64,000 bases of DNA from Companilactobacillus kimchiensis. Lineage in GTDB: Bacteria > Bacillota > Bacilli > Lactobacillales > Lactobacillaceae. The translations under genes and the position numbers were made by a program. The stretch is from the NCBI RefSeq assembly GCF_001438805.1, contig NZ_JQCF01000010.1, positions 1 through 64,000 on the forward strand. The letters run 5' to 3'. The notes below the pieces were generated by a model, which made no database searches, was not told where the DNA came from, and worked only from the letters and a program-made list of their open reading frames with translations. Below are positions 1-7,748 of the stretch, one piece after another (positions within the stretch are counted from its first letter, which is position 1; each line of letters begins with the position of its first letter).

Positions 1-192
1 AAATGAGTGGTTACTTTTTCAGCAGCCTCCACAAATCGCTGACTAAGGAAAACTTCGCTATTGAACCATTTTTTCTTCCTTGCTCCGAGCTAGGTTATTG
101 TTTTCTATACTATGTATATAATTGAAAACCTTTTTATATTACTGACTTTAAATGGATATTAAGTATTAAAATCTATCTTTCTAAGAATAAGC
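1..192. other. Left-edge intergenic stretch, unidentified
   Basis: No convincing gene is visible. On the minus strand positions 89 to 1 are open and would read off the window edge, but there is no ATG, GTG or TTG with a ribosome binding site ahead of the frame. On the plus strand one frame from the edge closes at 44-46 and another (3-125) encodes a 40-residue peptide of no recognised family. It may hold the end of a neighbouring gene or a decayed fragment; I cannot say which. The last 20 bases before the hairpin at 193 recur almost exactly at 61522-61541. Confidence 0.3.
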
Positions 193-237
193 AAAAGCCT
201 GTATTGACTGAAAAATATCAGTTAATACAGGCTTTTT
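193..237. repeat. Terminator-like hairpin repeat, copy 1
   Basis: A near-perfect stem (CCTGTATTGACTGA against TCAGTTAATACAGG, one G-U pair) is flanked by an A tract and a T tract, so it could end transcription in either direction. The same core recurs at 9232-9281, 52396-52440 and 61540-61585, which is unusual because ordinary intrinsic terminators do not share stem sequence. It lies about 54 bp upstream of the large structured repeat at 291, the same order as at 9232/9359. Confidence 0.75.
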
Positions 238-290
238 GAGTTAAAAATATGTTTTTTCATTAACAGAAACAAATATGCAAAGTGTTAATT

Positions 291-486
291 AGTCTGGAAT
301 AAAAATCGAAAATAAGCTCAGCTGTGAAATTCTACTTGGTCAGCGTACTTTGCTGGCCTAGTAGAAGGCTCGATTTCAAAACAACTCCGAACTTGAGTTG
401 CTTCGAAACGATACCCACGGCGTTCCAGCTTATTTCCGATTTTTATGGAAGACGGGAAGTTAAGTATACTTACGCTCTAACCAAGA
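291..486 (+). repeat. Large structured intergenic repeat, copy A
   Basis: About 196 bp. The outer helix pairs 299-318 with 427-446 (19 of 20 positions), a second helix pairs 321-326 with 416-421, an inner hairpin pairs 330-343 with 353-366, and another pairs 382-387 with 395-400. Copies B (9359-9548) and C (8949-9155, minus strand) keep the same helices with different, compensating bases, plus invariant blocks GTCTGGA, GCTCAGC, GCGTTCCAGC and GGAAGACGG. It points toward the 3' end of fbp. I do not recognise it as a known RNA family. It could be a structured RNA, a MITE-like element or a complex terminator. Confidence 0.8.
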
Positions 487-496
487 TTGGTTTTTA

Positions 497-2461
497 TTAT
501 TTAGTTAATCTGTGTGACAGTTCTACTATTTGATTTTTGATTTTTTCACCAGTATCAGTTTCACTAACAGTAATTCGGTGCACGGATTGTTCAATAACTC
601 TCTTGGTTGATACAACATCAGTCATATCTGCTATGGCCCGCGCCCTAGTTGTAAATGGTTCATGTGTCACTAATTGCAAACCATAAGAATTTGACAGCAA
701 TGTATAACCACCGATTCCAGTCGTTTTGTGATAGGGTTTTGACATCCCTCCATCGATAACAAAAATTTTACCATTGGCCATAATTGGTGACATTCCTGCT
801 TTAACCGGTGTATGACCATTGATTATGTGACCGTCGTCATTTAAACCAAATTCTTGAAAAAGCTTATCAGCAAACCACTCCTTTTTTCGTAACGAATAAT
901 AAGGATTTAATTTCTCTTGATGTAATTTATCATCGTCAATAAAATATCTTTCAAAAGTCGTCATTTTTTCTTTTCCAAATAATGGTGACATTTTTCCGGT
1001 CCACAGATACCAAATAATATCTAAATTTGAATTACCATTTGTTGAAGAATTATTTAAGCAATCACGAATATTTTTATCAAAATAATCAAAAATCTCTTTT
1101 CCAGCATAGGTTTTACCATTAACTGTCCAACTCAATAAATTACCCGTTGTATCAACTGGAATACAACCATGAAGTAGTAAGTTGCCATTATATTTCAGAT
1201 ACATTGAACCATTATCTACTAAATATTGAATATGTTTTCTCAATTTAGGAGCGCTACCGAATTGCGAAAGTAAGTCTTGAACAATTAAATTCTCAGCTGG
1301 TGTTAACTCAAAAGGGTGCTTGGAATCCACTAATTGAAAACACCCATCTTTAATGTCATAAGTAACTCCTGAAATTTCAATAGTATTTTTATTAACATCC
1401 AGATCAGCCAATAACATCCGGTCGTTCATTTCAAAATCCGGATGAGATTCAATCGTTTGACCCTCTAATTTGAATTGCATAATGGCAACTGCTTGTTGAA
1501 CACAATTATCAATGTCACTTGATTCACTCGAAATTTCTACACCCGTATCTGATTTCGGCTTAAATGATTTCAACGGCACATAATTTTTTCTAGCGAAATC
1601 AATCAGTGAAGAAATATCAATATTATAAGAATTCTGAATGATAGATAAATTATCATATCGAGCACAGATTCGTAACAGGTTCAACATACATAACTTTGAA
1701 CCAGCAACACTACCCATCCACAAAATATCGTGATTACCCCATTGAAAATCAAAATTTTGCCAATGTTTTGCTAAATGCTCGATGATGTAATCTGGATGTG
1801 GCCCACGATCATAGATATCACCAATGATATGTACGTGATCAACTACTAATTTTTGAATTGAATGACAAGTGGCAATTATAAATGAATCGGCCATTTTTAA
1901 ATCGATAATATTATCCATGATTTTTTGATAGGACAATTGTTTTGTATCAACGTTAAAATCTGCATATAACAATTCTTCAGTAATATATACATAATCCGGA
2001 TCAATAGCTTTTCTGACTTTTGAACGGGTATATTTATTTCCAGTATAACGAAGAATATCGATCAGATGATTAAAAGTATCGATATACCATTGTTTGAGCG
2101 CTTCTTCATCGTTGAATTGCAACTTGGTTTTTCTCAAAATTTCTGAGGGATAATAAATTAAAAATGCTAGTTTTTTTTGACTATCTGGCGTCAACTTGCC
2201 CGTAAATAACTCAGCTATTTTTTGCTTAGTATTACCAGAACCATTACGCATAATATGTGCAAATTCATCATATTCACCATGAACATCACTAATAAAAGCC
2301 TCTGTTCCTTTCGGAAGGCTTAGAATTGCCGACAAATTAATGATTTCAGATTTAATTTCATTTCTATTCGAAAATTCATTTTCCATTTCAAATTGTATAT
2401 ACCTTTCATCAAATTTAGTTCTTAATCTCTTGTCACAAGTACATGATTCAAACCATACCAT
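497..2461 (-). CDS. fbp: Class III fructose-1,6-bisphosphatase
   Basis: Gluconeogenic enzyme hydrolysing fructose 1,6-bisphosphate to fructose 6-phosphate in the cytosol. The 654-residue product matches the Bacillus-type Fbp along its whole length and has the metallophosphoesterase signature: SDVHGEY (residues 58-64), GDIYDRG (214-220) and GNHD (242-245), with a C-terminal GHTPVK and VIDGG block. The ATG at 2461 lacks a clear ribosome binding site, but an internal ATG at 2383 would remove residues that align with the family, so I keep the longer start. It is monocistronic, with structured repeat A pointing at its 3' end. The family in Firmicutes is often allosterically controlled; nothing in the sequence shows that here. 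Confidence 0.95.
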   Translation of the reverse strand: MVWFESCTCDKRLRTKFDERYIQFEMENEFSNRNEIKSEIINLSAILSLPKGTEAFISDVHGEYDEFAHIMRNGSGNTKQKIAELFTGKLTPDSQKKLAFLIYYPSEILRKTKLQFNDEEALKQWYIDTFNHLIDILRYTGNKYTRSKVRKAIDPDYVYITEELLYADFNVDTKQLSYQKIMDNIIDLKMADSFIIATCHSIQKLVVDHVHIIGDIYDRGPHPDYIIEHLAKHWQNFDFQWGNHDILWMGSVAGSKLCMLNLLRICARYDNLSIIQNSYNIDISSLIDFARKNYVPLKSFKPKSDTGVEISSESSDIDNCVQQAVAIMQFKLEGQTIESHPDFEMNDRMLLADLDVNKNTIEISGVTYDIKDGCFQLVDSKHPFELTPAENLIVQDLLSQFGSAPKLRKHIQYLVDNGSMYLKYNGNLLLHGCIPVDTTGNLLSWTVNGKTYAGKEIFDYFDKNIRDCLNNSSTNGNSNLDIIWYLWTGKMSPLFGKEKMTTFERYFIDDDKLHQEKLNPYYSLRKKEWFADKLFQEFGLNDDGHIINGHTPVKAGMSPIMANGKIFVIDGGMSKPYHKTTGIGGYTLLSNSYGLQLVTHEPFTTRARAIADMTDVVSTKRVIEQSVHRITVSETDTGEKIKNQIVELSHRLTK

Positions 2462-2525
2462 TTTATGACATCGGTTTCAATTGATGAAAGATGATTTTTT
2501 AGTTAAGGCATTCAATGTGCTAACA

Positions 2526-2562
2526 AAATACCCCCAATTCAAAATTCAAATTGGAGGTATTT
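2526..2562 (-). terminator. Intrinsic terminator of the GlsB operon
   Basis: Arms 2526-2539 and 2549-2562 pair with a single mismatch, and on the minus strand the stem runs into TTTTG. An outer inverted repeat (CTAACAAAA at 2520-2528 and TTTTGTTAG at 2585-2593) surrounds it. It separates the 45-aa peptide gene from fbp. Confidence 0.7.
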
Positions 2563-2609
2563 CATATTAATATTCGAATGTTAGTTTTGTTAGACTTCCT
2601 TTGATTTAA

Positions 2610-2747
2610 TTAATAAATTTTATCTTGTAGCTTATCACCTGATTGATCGATTTTTTTGGCTGCAAAGACAGTTCCACCAACCAAAAATCCACCTACAATT
2701 AAAGTACTTACCATCATGAACTTAAAAACATTCTTGATAATTTCCAT
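2610..2747 (-). CDS. 45-residue membrane peptide
   Basis: A short ORF of 45 codons starting with ATG 6 nt after the stop of the GlsB-like gene, with AAAGGA just upstream. Residues 10-30 form one hydrophobic segment (MMVSTLIVGGFLVGGTVFAA) followed by a charged tail ending QDKIY, so it is probably a single-pass membrane peptide. The segment ending in TVFAA could also be read as a signal peptide. The tight spacing, ribosome binding site and shared downstream terminator support a real gene. I do not recognise the family. Small partners of stress-related GlsB-like proteins are plausible but unproven. Confidence 0.6.
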   Translation of the reverse strand: MEIIKNVFKFMMVSTLIVGGFLVGGTVFAAKKIDQSGDKLQDKIY

Positions 2748-2753
2748 ATTCCT

Positions 2754-3005
2754 TTACCTCGCAGACATTTTTCTAACAACAAATGAAACTATGGCAACCA
2801 ATACAATTGCACCAATTAGAGAAGGAAAAATAGCCATACCTGCTAGCTGTGGTCCCCAAGAACCCAGGATTCCTTCGCCGATACTTGAACCAATGATACC
2901 TGCTAGAATATTACTGATCCATCCCATGGATTTACCATTATTAGTCACCGCTCCAGCGATAGCACCAATAATCGCTCCGATAATTAAAACCCACAACCAA
3001 TGCAT
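2754..3005 (-). CDS. GlsB/YeaQ/YmgE family membrane protein
   Basis: 83 residues of glycine-rich transmembrane sequence: WLWVLIIGAIIGAIAGAV near the N terminus, then GWISNILAGIIGSSIGEGIL and a last helix around residues 60-78. This length and glycine-zipper pattern are typical of the family once called transglycosylase-associated proteins, which are small stress-associated inner-membrane proteins of unknown biochemical role. The start follows AAAGGAGGAATTAATATT, a strong ribosome binding site. It is first in a two-gene operon with the 45-aa peptide. Confidence 0.88.
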   Translation of the reverse strand: MHWLWVLIIGAIIGAIAGAVTNNGKSMGWISNILAGIIGSSIGEGILGSWGPQLAGMAIFPSLIGAIVLVAIVSFVVRKMSAR

Positions 3006-3088
3006 AATATTAATTCCTCCTTTATTTATTATTTATAATTTAATGTTAATAAATTCCGGAAAAATTTGCACGAAATATGCTAGACAAA

Positions 3089-3682
3089 TCAAGCGAACGG
3101 ATTCCCATATTTATCACAGTATTGATAAAAGCCTAGTTTATGAAGATCTGTAATCTTATCAACCTCTGAATTAGAGGTAAATTGAATCTTCTTCAAAACT
3201 AAATTAGTAAATTCAAGTGCTGCCGTTCCATTCGATGTAACTAGATTTTTATCACTAACCACCTGCTCCATCTGAAAGTCAGTTGGATTTTTATATTCAG
3301 CGTAATCCTTCCAAAGATATTGAGCATTTCCAGTATGCTTATAACCTGTCAACAAACCATTCTTCGCTAAATAATCAACTGCTCCGCATATGGCAGCAAC
3401 TGGTTCATTATTTGCCAATCGCTCTGCAATTAATTTTTTTAATTCAGCATTTTCTAACGACCAAGAGTTGCCACCAATTAAAACTAATAAATCCACTTCC
3501 TGATTCAAAATATCATTCAATTGATAATCAACTAATGTTTTGAAGCCACCAATTGATGTAACTTCTTTCTGAGTGGATGCGGTCTTAACAGTCCATTCTT
3601 GATTCTGATTCAATTGACTAGAAAGATAAGCTCCTTCCCAATCAGCATAATCATTTAACATAAAAAAGATTACTTTTTTCAT
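3089..3682 (-). CDS. DJ-1/PfpI family protein (class I glutamine amidotransferase-like)
   Basis: 197 residues. The nucleophile-elbow cysteine is in AAICGAVDYL, and LLVLIGGNSW and the TSNGTAALEFT block are usual for this fold. Members include chaperone/deglycase-like, protease-like and uncharacterised proteins; the sequence does not separate these. The ATG follows GGGGGATTTTTA. It appears monocistronic. The lactobacillar homologues are generally annotated as putative intracellular protease/amidase, which I treat as unproven. Confidence 0.88.
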   Translation of the reverse strand: MKKVIFFMLNDYADWEGAYLSSQLNQNQEWTVKTASTQKEVTSIGGFKTLVDYQLNDILNQEVDLLVLIGGNSWSLENAELKKLIAERLANNEPVAAICGAVDYLAKNGLLTGYKHTGNAQYLWKDYAEYKNPTDFQMEQVVSDKNLVTSNGTAALEFTNLVLKKIQFTSNSEVDKITDLHKLGFYQYCDKYGNPFA

Positions 3683-3814
3683 TAAAAATCCCCCATATCT
3701 TCTTTGGTAGTTAAAACCTATTCTAAGTTATTAGATGTTTCAAACTAAAAAAGCTTCAATAACTTAGATTATTCTATCTAATGTTATCAAAGTTTTTATT
3801 TTACAAAACAGCGT

Positions 3815-4807
3815 TTAAGATGGATCGATTTCATTAATAACTGCTCGAGCCTGATCAGTGGTTTTAGTCATCATTAATTCATTTCGAATTGCTGATGCAC
3901 CTTTCATTCCCCGCACATAAATCTTAAAGAACCGTTGTAAGGGTGCAAAGTGACCAGGAATACCTTTGGCCACAAACTCATCATATAGATCCAATTGATA
4001 ACGTAAAAGGCCCAACAATTCATGGCTTGAATGCACTTGCGGTACTTTTTCGAAAGCATAAGGATTCATAAAAATACCACGACCAATCATAATCCCATCA
4101 ACTCCAGGATGCTCTTTAGCTAATTGAATACCAGCTTGATAATCGGCAATATCCCCATTAATTTGCAACAAAGTATCTGGAGCAATGGCATCACGCATCT
4201 GGACCAATTGGTCGATTAATTCATAATGTGCCGGGACCTTACTCATTTCTTCGCGAGTCCTGACATGGACCGTTAGTACAGGTACTTGTTGTTTTAATAA
4301 AAATGGAATCCAAGTTTCGAATTCTTCTATTTTACTATAGCCTAAACGAGTCTTGACAGTCACCGGTAAATCACTTTGGCGGGCACCATCAATAACTTCC
4401 TGAGCGGTATCAAAATGGCGGATCAAATCACTACCACTGTGATTTTTGATCACGGCAATATCAGGACATCCCATATTTAAATCAATCGCTTCATAGCCAT
4501 CTTTTTCCACTTCTTTGACTGCTTTAGAAAAGTCTACACCTGAATTCCCCCATAGTTGCACAATAGGCTTGGGATTTTCTTCAGGATCAATATATAAACG
4601 ACCCTTGGTCGCCTCTTTAGCCAAAGGATGTGTAATGCTCAAGGCATTAGTAAATTCCGTATAAAAATTATCTGGTGCAGCAGCTCGCATGATAACCCGC
4701 CGAAAGACTGTTCCAGTCACAGCCTCCATTGGCGCCAAACTAAAGAACGGACGATTTTCCCCTTTAGCTTTTTCTGCGATGCGATTCCAGTATGCTGACT
4801 GGGTCAC
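3815..4807 (-). CDS. tRNA-dihydrouridine synthase, paralogue 1
   Basis: FMN-dependent enzyme expected to reduce uridine to dihydrouridine in tRNA. Visible features are LAPMEAVTGTVFRR at the N terminus (FMN barrel entry), DLNMGCPD with the catalytic cysteine, KTRLGY, HVRTREEMS and INGDIAD, and the phosphate-binding GIMIGRG. A longer frame begins with TTG at 4825, but the paralogue at 11119 aligns from the GTG at 4807, which has GGAAG seven bases upstream, giving 330 residues. It looks like the subfamily of shorter Dus proteins found beside canonical DusB in lactobacilli. Two copies in one 64-kb window is unusual; they are clearly similar but not identical. Confidence 0.88.
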   Translation of the reverse strand: MTQSAYWNRIAEKAKGENRPFFSLAPMEAVTGTVFRRVIMRAAAPDNFYTEFTNALSITHPLAKEATKGRLYIDPEENPKPIVQLWGNSGVDFSKAVKEVEKDGYEAIDLNMGCPDIAVIKNHSGSDLIRHFDTAQEVIDGARQSDLPVTVKTRLGYSKIEEFETWIPFLLKQQVPVLTVHVRTREEMSKVPAHYELIDQLVQMRDAIAPDTLLQINGDIADYQAGIQLAKEHPGVDGIMIGRGIFMNPYAFEKVPQVHSSHELLGLLRYQLDLYDEFVAKGIPGHFAPLQRFFKIYVRGMKGASAIRNELMMTKTTDQARAVINEIDPS

Positions 4808-4891
4808 AATCTCACTTCCAATCAAATTTAATTACAATACTTACAACTATAACGGCTTTTAAGACTGATAAGCAAGTATTAAGTCCAAAGT

Positions 4892-5704
4892 TTACTTATT
4901 CAAATGATAAGAGTCCCCATACATTTTCCATGTTAATGGCCGTCGTAAGCGAAAATTTCTTTCTTTAATGAATTCTCGCTGTGCATTGATTCGAGATAAA
5001 TCGTGATGAGCTGACTCTTGACGCATCACTTTTGACCGAACATTTAAAAAGGTTCGTAAATAGACGGCTTGATTGATTCCTTGTATTGGACTCTTTGAAA
5101 GTTTTTTAGCCTTTTTTCTGATGCCACCAAAACTGGAAACATCATTTCCTGGACCATGCACCACAATGGCATCGTAATAAATATATTGACCCAAAGGCCC
5201 CAAATCATCTTCTTTAGCCGCCTTTAAAGCTGGCTTCATATACTGCTGATCCAGAATATCATCTTGAGCTTGAATAAACTTTTTGTCATGAGCCGCCTTT
5301 TTCCAATCTGTAACAAATTGTTTTCCCAGTCCTTTATGGCTAGAAGTCCCTTGGACTTTCTGCAATGCTGGTAAATAAGCTACTAACTTATTTTTCGGTG
5401 ATAACCGTTGATAGCGTAAAACTACTTGACGTAAATCCCCAGTCGCTGTTGTAAAGCCAATAATCCCTGCAGTATAACCACGACCATCACCAATATCTTC
5501 AATATAACTATATTGTTTTTGATAATCCATCGTTGAATTCTCAGCACTACTGACCAATGAAAAAGTTGTCTTACGTAATTCTCCTGTTCGAATAGTATGT
5601 TGTGATTGATAACCACTGGCCTGCTTTTGTACTAAATAATAGCTTCCTAGAATCAAAACCAACAAAGCTAATAATATTCTCACTAAAACTCTACGTTTAG
5701 CCAC
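4892..5704 (-). CDS. GH46 chitosanase, membrane-anchored or secreted
   Basis: 270 residues beginning with GTG behind GAGGAA. Residues 7-25 are a hydrophobic signal/anchor segment without a clear lipobox. The GH46 signature follows: the general acid Glu55 in SSAENS and Asp73 in EDIGDGRGYTAGIIGF. Their separation of 18 residues equals that of the characterised Streptomyces enzyme (Glu22/Asp40). It should cleave beta-1,4 glucosamine polymers outside the membrane. The gene starts 12 bp after the stop of the MFS exporter and belongs to the same transcript as arsR and that exporter. Chitosanase is not a core lactobacillar function, so transfer is likely. Confidence 0.88.
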   Translation of the reverse strand: MAKRRVLVRILLALLVLILGSYYLVQKQASGYQSQHTIRTGELRKTTFSLVSSAENSTMDYQKQYSYIEDIGDGRGYTAGIIGFTTATGDLRQVVLRYQRLSPKNKLVAYLPALQKVQGTSSHKGLGKQFVTDWKKAAHDKKFIQAQDDILDQQYMKPALKAAKEDDLGPLGQYIYYDAIVVHGPGNDVSSFGGIRKKAKKLSKSPIQGINQAVYLRTFLNVRSKVMRQESAHHDLSRINAQREFIKERNFRLRRPLTWKMYGDSYHLNK

Positions 5705-5716
5705 AAGTATTCCTCA

Positions 5717-7189
5717 TCATTTAATAATTTCTTTATTTTTATCTCGCAGATTAACAAAGAAAATAATTATAAATAAAATTAGAGTCGCTATAAAGACCAA
5801 GTGCATCCCATTCAGGATTATTTTCTTCATATCATTAATATATACCATATTAGTGGAAGAATTTTGATTTGCACTGATAAACTTATTAATCTGTTGTGAA
5901 TTGATTCGACTATCTTGTCCTAAAGATCGATTGATAGCCACATTAAAAATCAATCCAAAAATGCCGGTCATAATTGTCTGCCCCAGGCTCCTACCCAGCG
6001 TTAATATTGAAGTTGCCATTCCAATATCTTTTTCAGTTACCACCTCTTGCGCGACTAAAATATTAATGGTAATAACTATTCCCAAACCAGCACCTGTAAC
6101 ACCAGAAATGATATAAAAAATGAACATTGGAAAATTAATCCCAGCAAAAATCAAAGGTACATAAAATAGCATTTGTATAATAACGATTGGAATCGTAATT
6201 TGTTTAGGTGAAAATCTTTTAACCAATGCACCAACAAAAAACGATGCCACTAACCACATTACCGGACTTGGTGTAACTGCCAATCCAGCGACGGTCGCTG
6301 GCACTTTATAAATTGACTGTAGCCAGATAGGAAAATAAACTTGGAAACCAACTTGCATTCCGCTTAACAAGCTTGCTGTAATAATTTCAATCGTAAATAA
6401 TTGATTTTTAAACAGTGTTAAGGGAATAATCGGATCAATCGCTTGCTTCTCGGACTTATAAAAACAAATAATGAATGCTATAAATATCAGTCCAATAATT
6501 AAAATAGGAATTATTGTTAAATGCTGATTACCTAACATTTGAAATAATAATAAAAGCGATACCAATAATCCTGATAAACTTAAAACGCCTTTAACATCAA
6601 TGGGTTCTTTTGATACCGTATGTTTATTTTCTTTCAAACCAATCCATACTAAAAACAAAACAATCACACCTAACGGTACATTGATGAAAAAAATCCAATG
6701 CCAATTTAGCTTATCTACAATAAAGCCACCGATAATTGGTCCCATTAAAGCTGAGATACCCCAAGCAGTATTATTCATGGCTAACATATTAGACCGCTTT
6801 TCATAACTAAATAAATCAGCAATAATCGTATACGTCACGGGTACGATTGCACCGGCACCAAAACCTTGTATAGCTCTGAAAAGAATCAAAGAATAAATAT
6901 TACTAGAAATTCCACAAAGAAACGAACCAACACAAAAGACAATTAAACCAATCATAAATATCGGTTTCCGTCCAATTTGATCGGATAATTTTCCATAAAT
7001 TGGTGTACTGATGGCCATCGTTAACAAATACATGGCAAAAACCCAGCTTTGCATGGATAGCCCATCTAGTTTACTAATAATGGTCGGTAAAGCTGTAGTC
7101 ACGATTGTCGTTTCCACTGACGTCATAAAGGTTGCAATAAAAATGGCAATCATAATCAATAATAAACTGGAATGCTTGTTTTCATTCAT
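5717..7189 (-). CDS. MFS drug:H+ antiporter, DHA2 (14-TMS) family
   Basis: 490 residues with about 14 hydrophobic segments. GKLSDQIGRKP is the motif A loop between helices 2 and 3. The segment after helix 4 (RAIQGFGAGAIVPV) and the motif C-like GPIIGGFIVD are typical of EmrB/QacA antiporters. Substrates cannot be told from sequence. It sits between arsR (28 bp after a palindrome) and the chitosanase, so it is probably derepressed by whatever the ArsR-type protein senses. The start ATG has an AGGTC-like ribosome binding site. Confidence 0.92.
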   Translation of the reverse strand: MNENKHSSLLLIMIAIFIATFMTSVETTIVTTALPTIISKLDGLSMQSWVFAMYLLTMAISTPIYGKLSDQIGRKPIFMIGLIVFCVGSFLCGISSNIYSLILFRAIQGFGAGAIVPVTYTIIADLFSYEKRSNMLAMNNTAWGISALMGPIIGGFIVDKLNWHWIFFINVPLGVIVLFLVWIGLKENKHTVSKEPIDVKGVLSLSGLLVSLLLLFQMLGNQHLTIIPILIIGLIFIAFIICFYKSEKQAIDPIIPLTLFKNQLFTIEIITASLLSGMQVGFQVYFPIWLQSIYKVPATVAGLAVTPSPVMWLVASFFVGALVKRFSPKQITIPIVIIQMLFYVPLIFAGINFPMFIFYIISGVTGAGLGIVITINILVAQEVVTEKDIGMATSILTLGRSLGQTIMTGIFGLIFNVAINRSLGQDSRINSQQINKFISANQNSSTNMVYINDMKKIILNGMHLVFIATLILFIIIFFVNLRDKNKEIIK

Positions 7190-7209
7190 AACATTGACCT
7201 CTTTTTGTT

Positions 7210-7227
7210 GTTCGATAGTTATCGAAC
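7210..7227. promoter_or_regulatory. Palindromic operator between arsR and the MFS gene
   Basis: Perfect inverted repeat of 8-bp arms, GTTCGATA-GT-TATCGAAC, in the 67-bp gap between arsR and the exporter gene. Its size and symmetry suit a dimeric winged-helix ArsR repressor. It would control an internal promoter for the exporter and chitosanase. No equally good copy is seen upstream of arsR itself. Confidence 0.6.
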
Positions 7228-7256
7228 TATAATGGTAAAAAAAAATTAAAGTGTCG

Positions 7257-7529
7257 CTAAAAACCTGGTAAATATTCTTGAAACGTCGCCATATTTAACG
7301 ATAAATATTTAATTTGTGCTTCCTTTCTAGTATTAGTTAAACCAACTGTTCTCAATAGCTTAAAATGATACGAAACTGTCGATTTACTTAAGTTCAACTT
7401 TTCTCCCACCTCACCACAGGTCAACTCACGTTTGGCTTGATAAAGGATTCTAATCATTTTTAATCTATTATGATCAGACAATACTTTAAATATTTCTGTT
7501 CTTTTTAAATCTGCTTCTTCTGTTTTCAT
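7257..7529 (-). CDS. ArsR-family winged-helix regulator
   Basis: 90 residues. The HTH covers KVLSDHNRLKMIRIL through CGEVGEKLNLSKSTVSYHFK (about residues 15-58) and the wing follows (EAQIKYLSLN). The classic metal-binding ELCVC motif is absent; the only cysteine is in LTCGEV, so it more likely senses something other than metals through the ArsR route, as many non-metal family members do. It is first in the arsR-MFS-chitosanase operon, with a perfect palindrome immediately downstream. Confidence 0.88.
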   Translation of the reverse strand: MKTEEADLKRTEIFKVLSDHNRLKMIRILYQAKRELTCGEVGEKLNLSKSTVSYHFKLLRTVGLTNTRKEAQIKYLSLNMATFQEYLPGF

Positions 7530-7665
7530 AAATTTATCCTATAACAAGTGATAATTTCTAGCCACTTCAAAACATCGAAAAATACGAAATGGAAAATTTC
7601 ATTGCAAAAATATAATTTTTTCTATAACATGATAAACATACTTTAACAGAAATTAGGTGAGAACC

Positions 7666-7731
7666 ATGGATCTACAAAACATCATGGCTTGTATGCCCGT
7701 AAATGATGCAGGACGTTTTTCAGCAGAATAA
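7666..7731 (+). CDS. 21-codon upstream ORF / possible leader peptide
   Basis: An ATG five bases behind AGGTGAG opens a frame of 21 codons (starts MDLQNIMACMP, ends RFSAE) that closes 17 bases before the exporter ATG at 7749. The ribosome binding site is as good as that of the exporter, and no other gene fits here. It may be a translated leader controlling the efflux gene, as known for several antibiotic-resistance leaders, or the truncated remnant of a gene. I see no strong alternative hairpin that would settle the question. Confidence 0.45.
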   Translation: MDLQNIMACMPVNDAGRFSAE

Positions 7732-7748
7732 AATTTAGGAGTTTAAAA

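Noticed and set aside
1-89. Open minus-strand frame at the left edge
   Set aside because: No start codon with a ribosome binding site, only 29 codons visible, and the opposite strand is also open; not enough to call a gene.
193-237. CRISPR repeat
   Set aside because: Copies are scattered across the window at distances of kilobases, with no spacers or cas genes.
291-486. IS or group II intron end
   Set aside because: No transposase or reverse transcriptase frame is near any copy, and no target-site duplication could be made out by eye.
2656-3153. 165-codon plus-strand open frame
   Set aside because: Antisense to the GlsB-like gene and the 45-aa peptide gene, rich in Pro/Ile as expected from reading membrane genes backwards.
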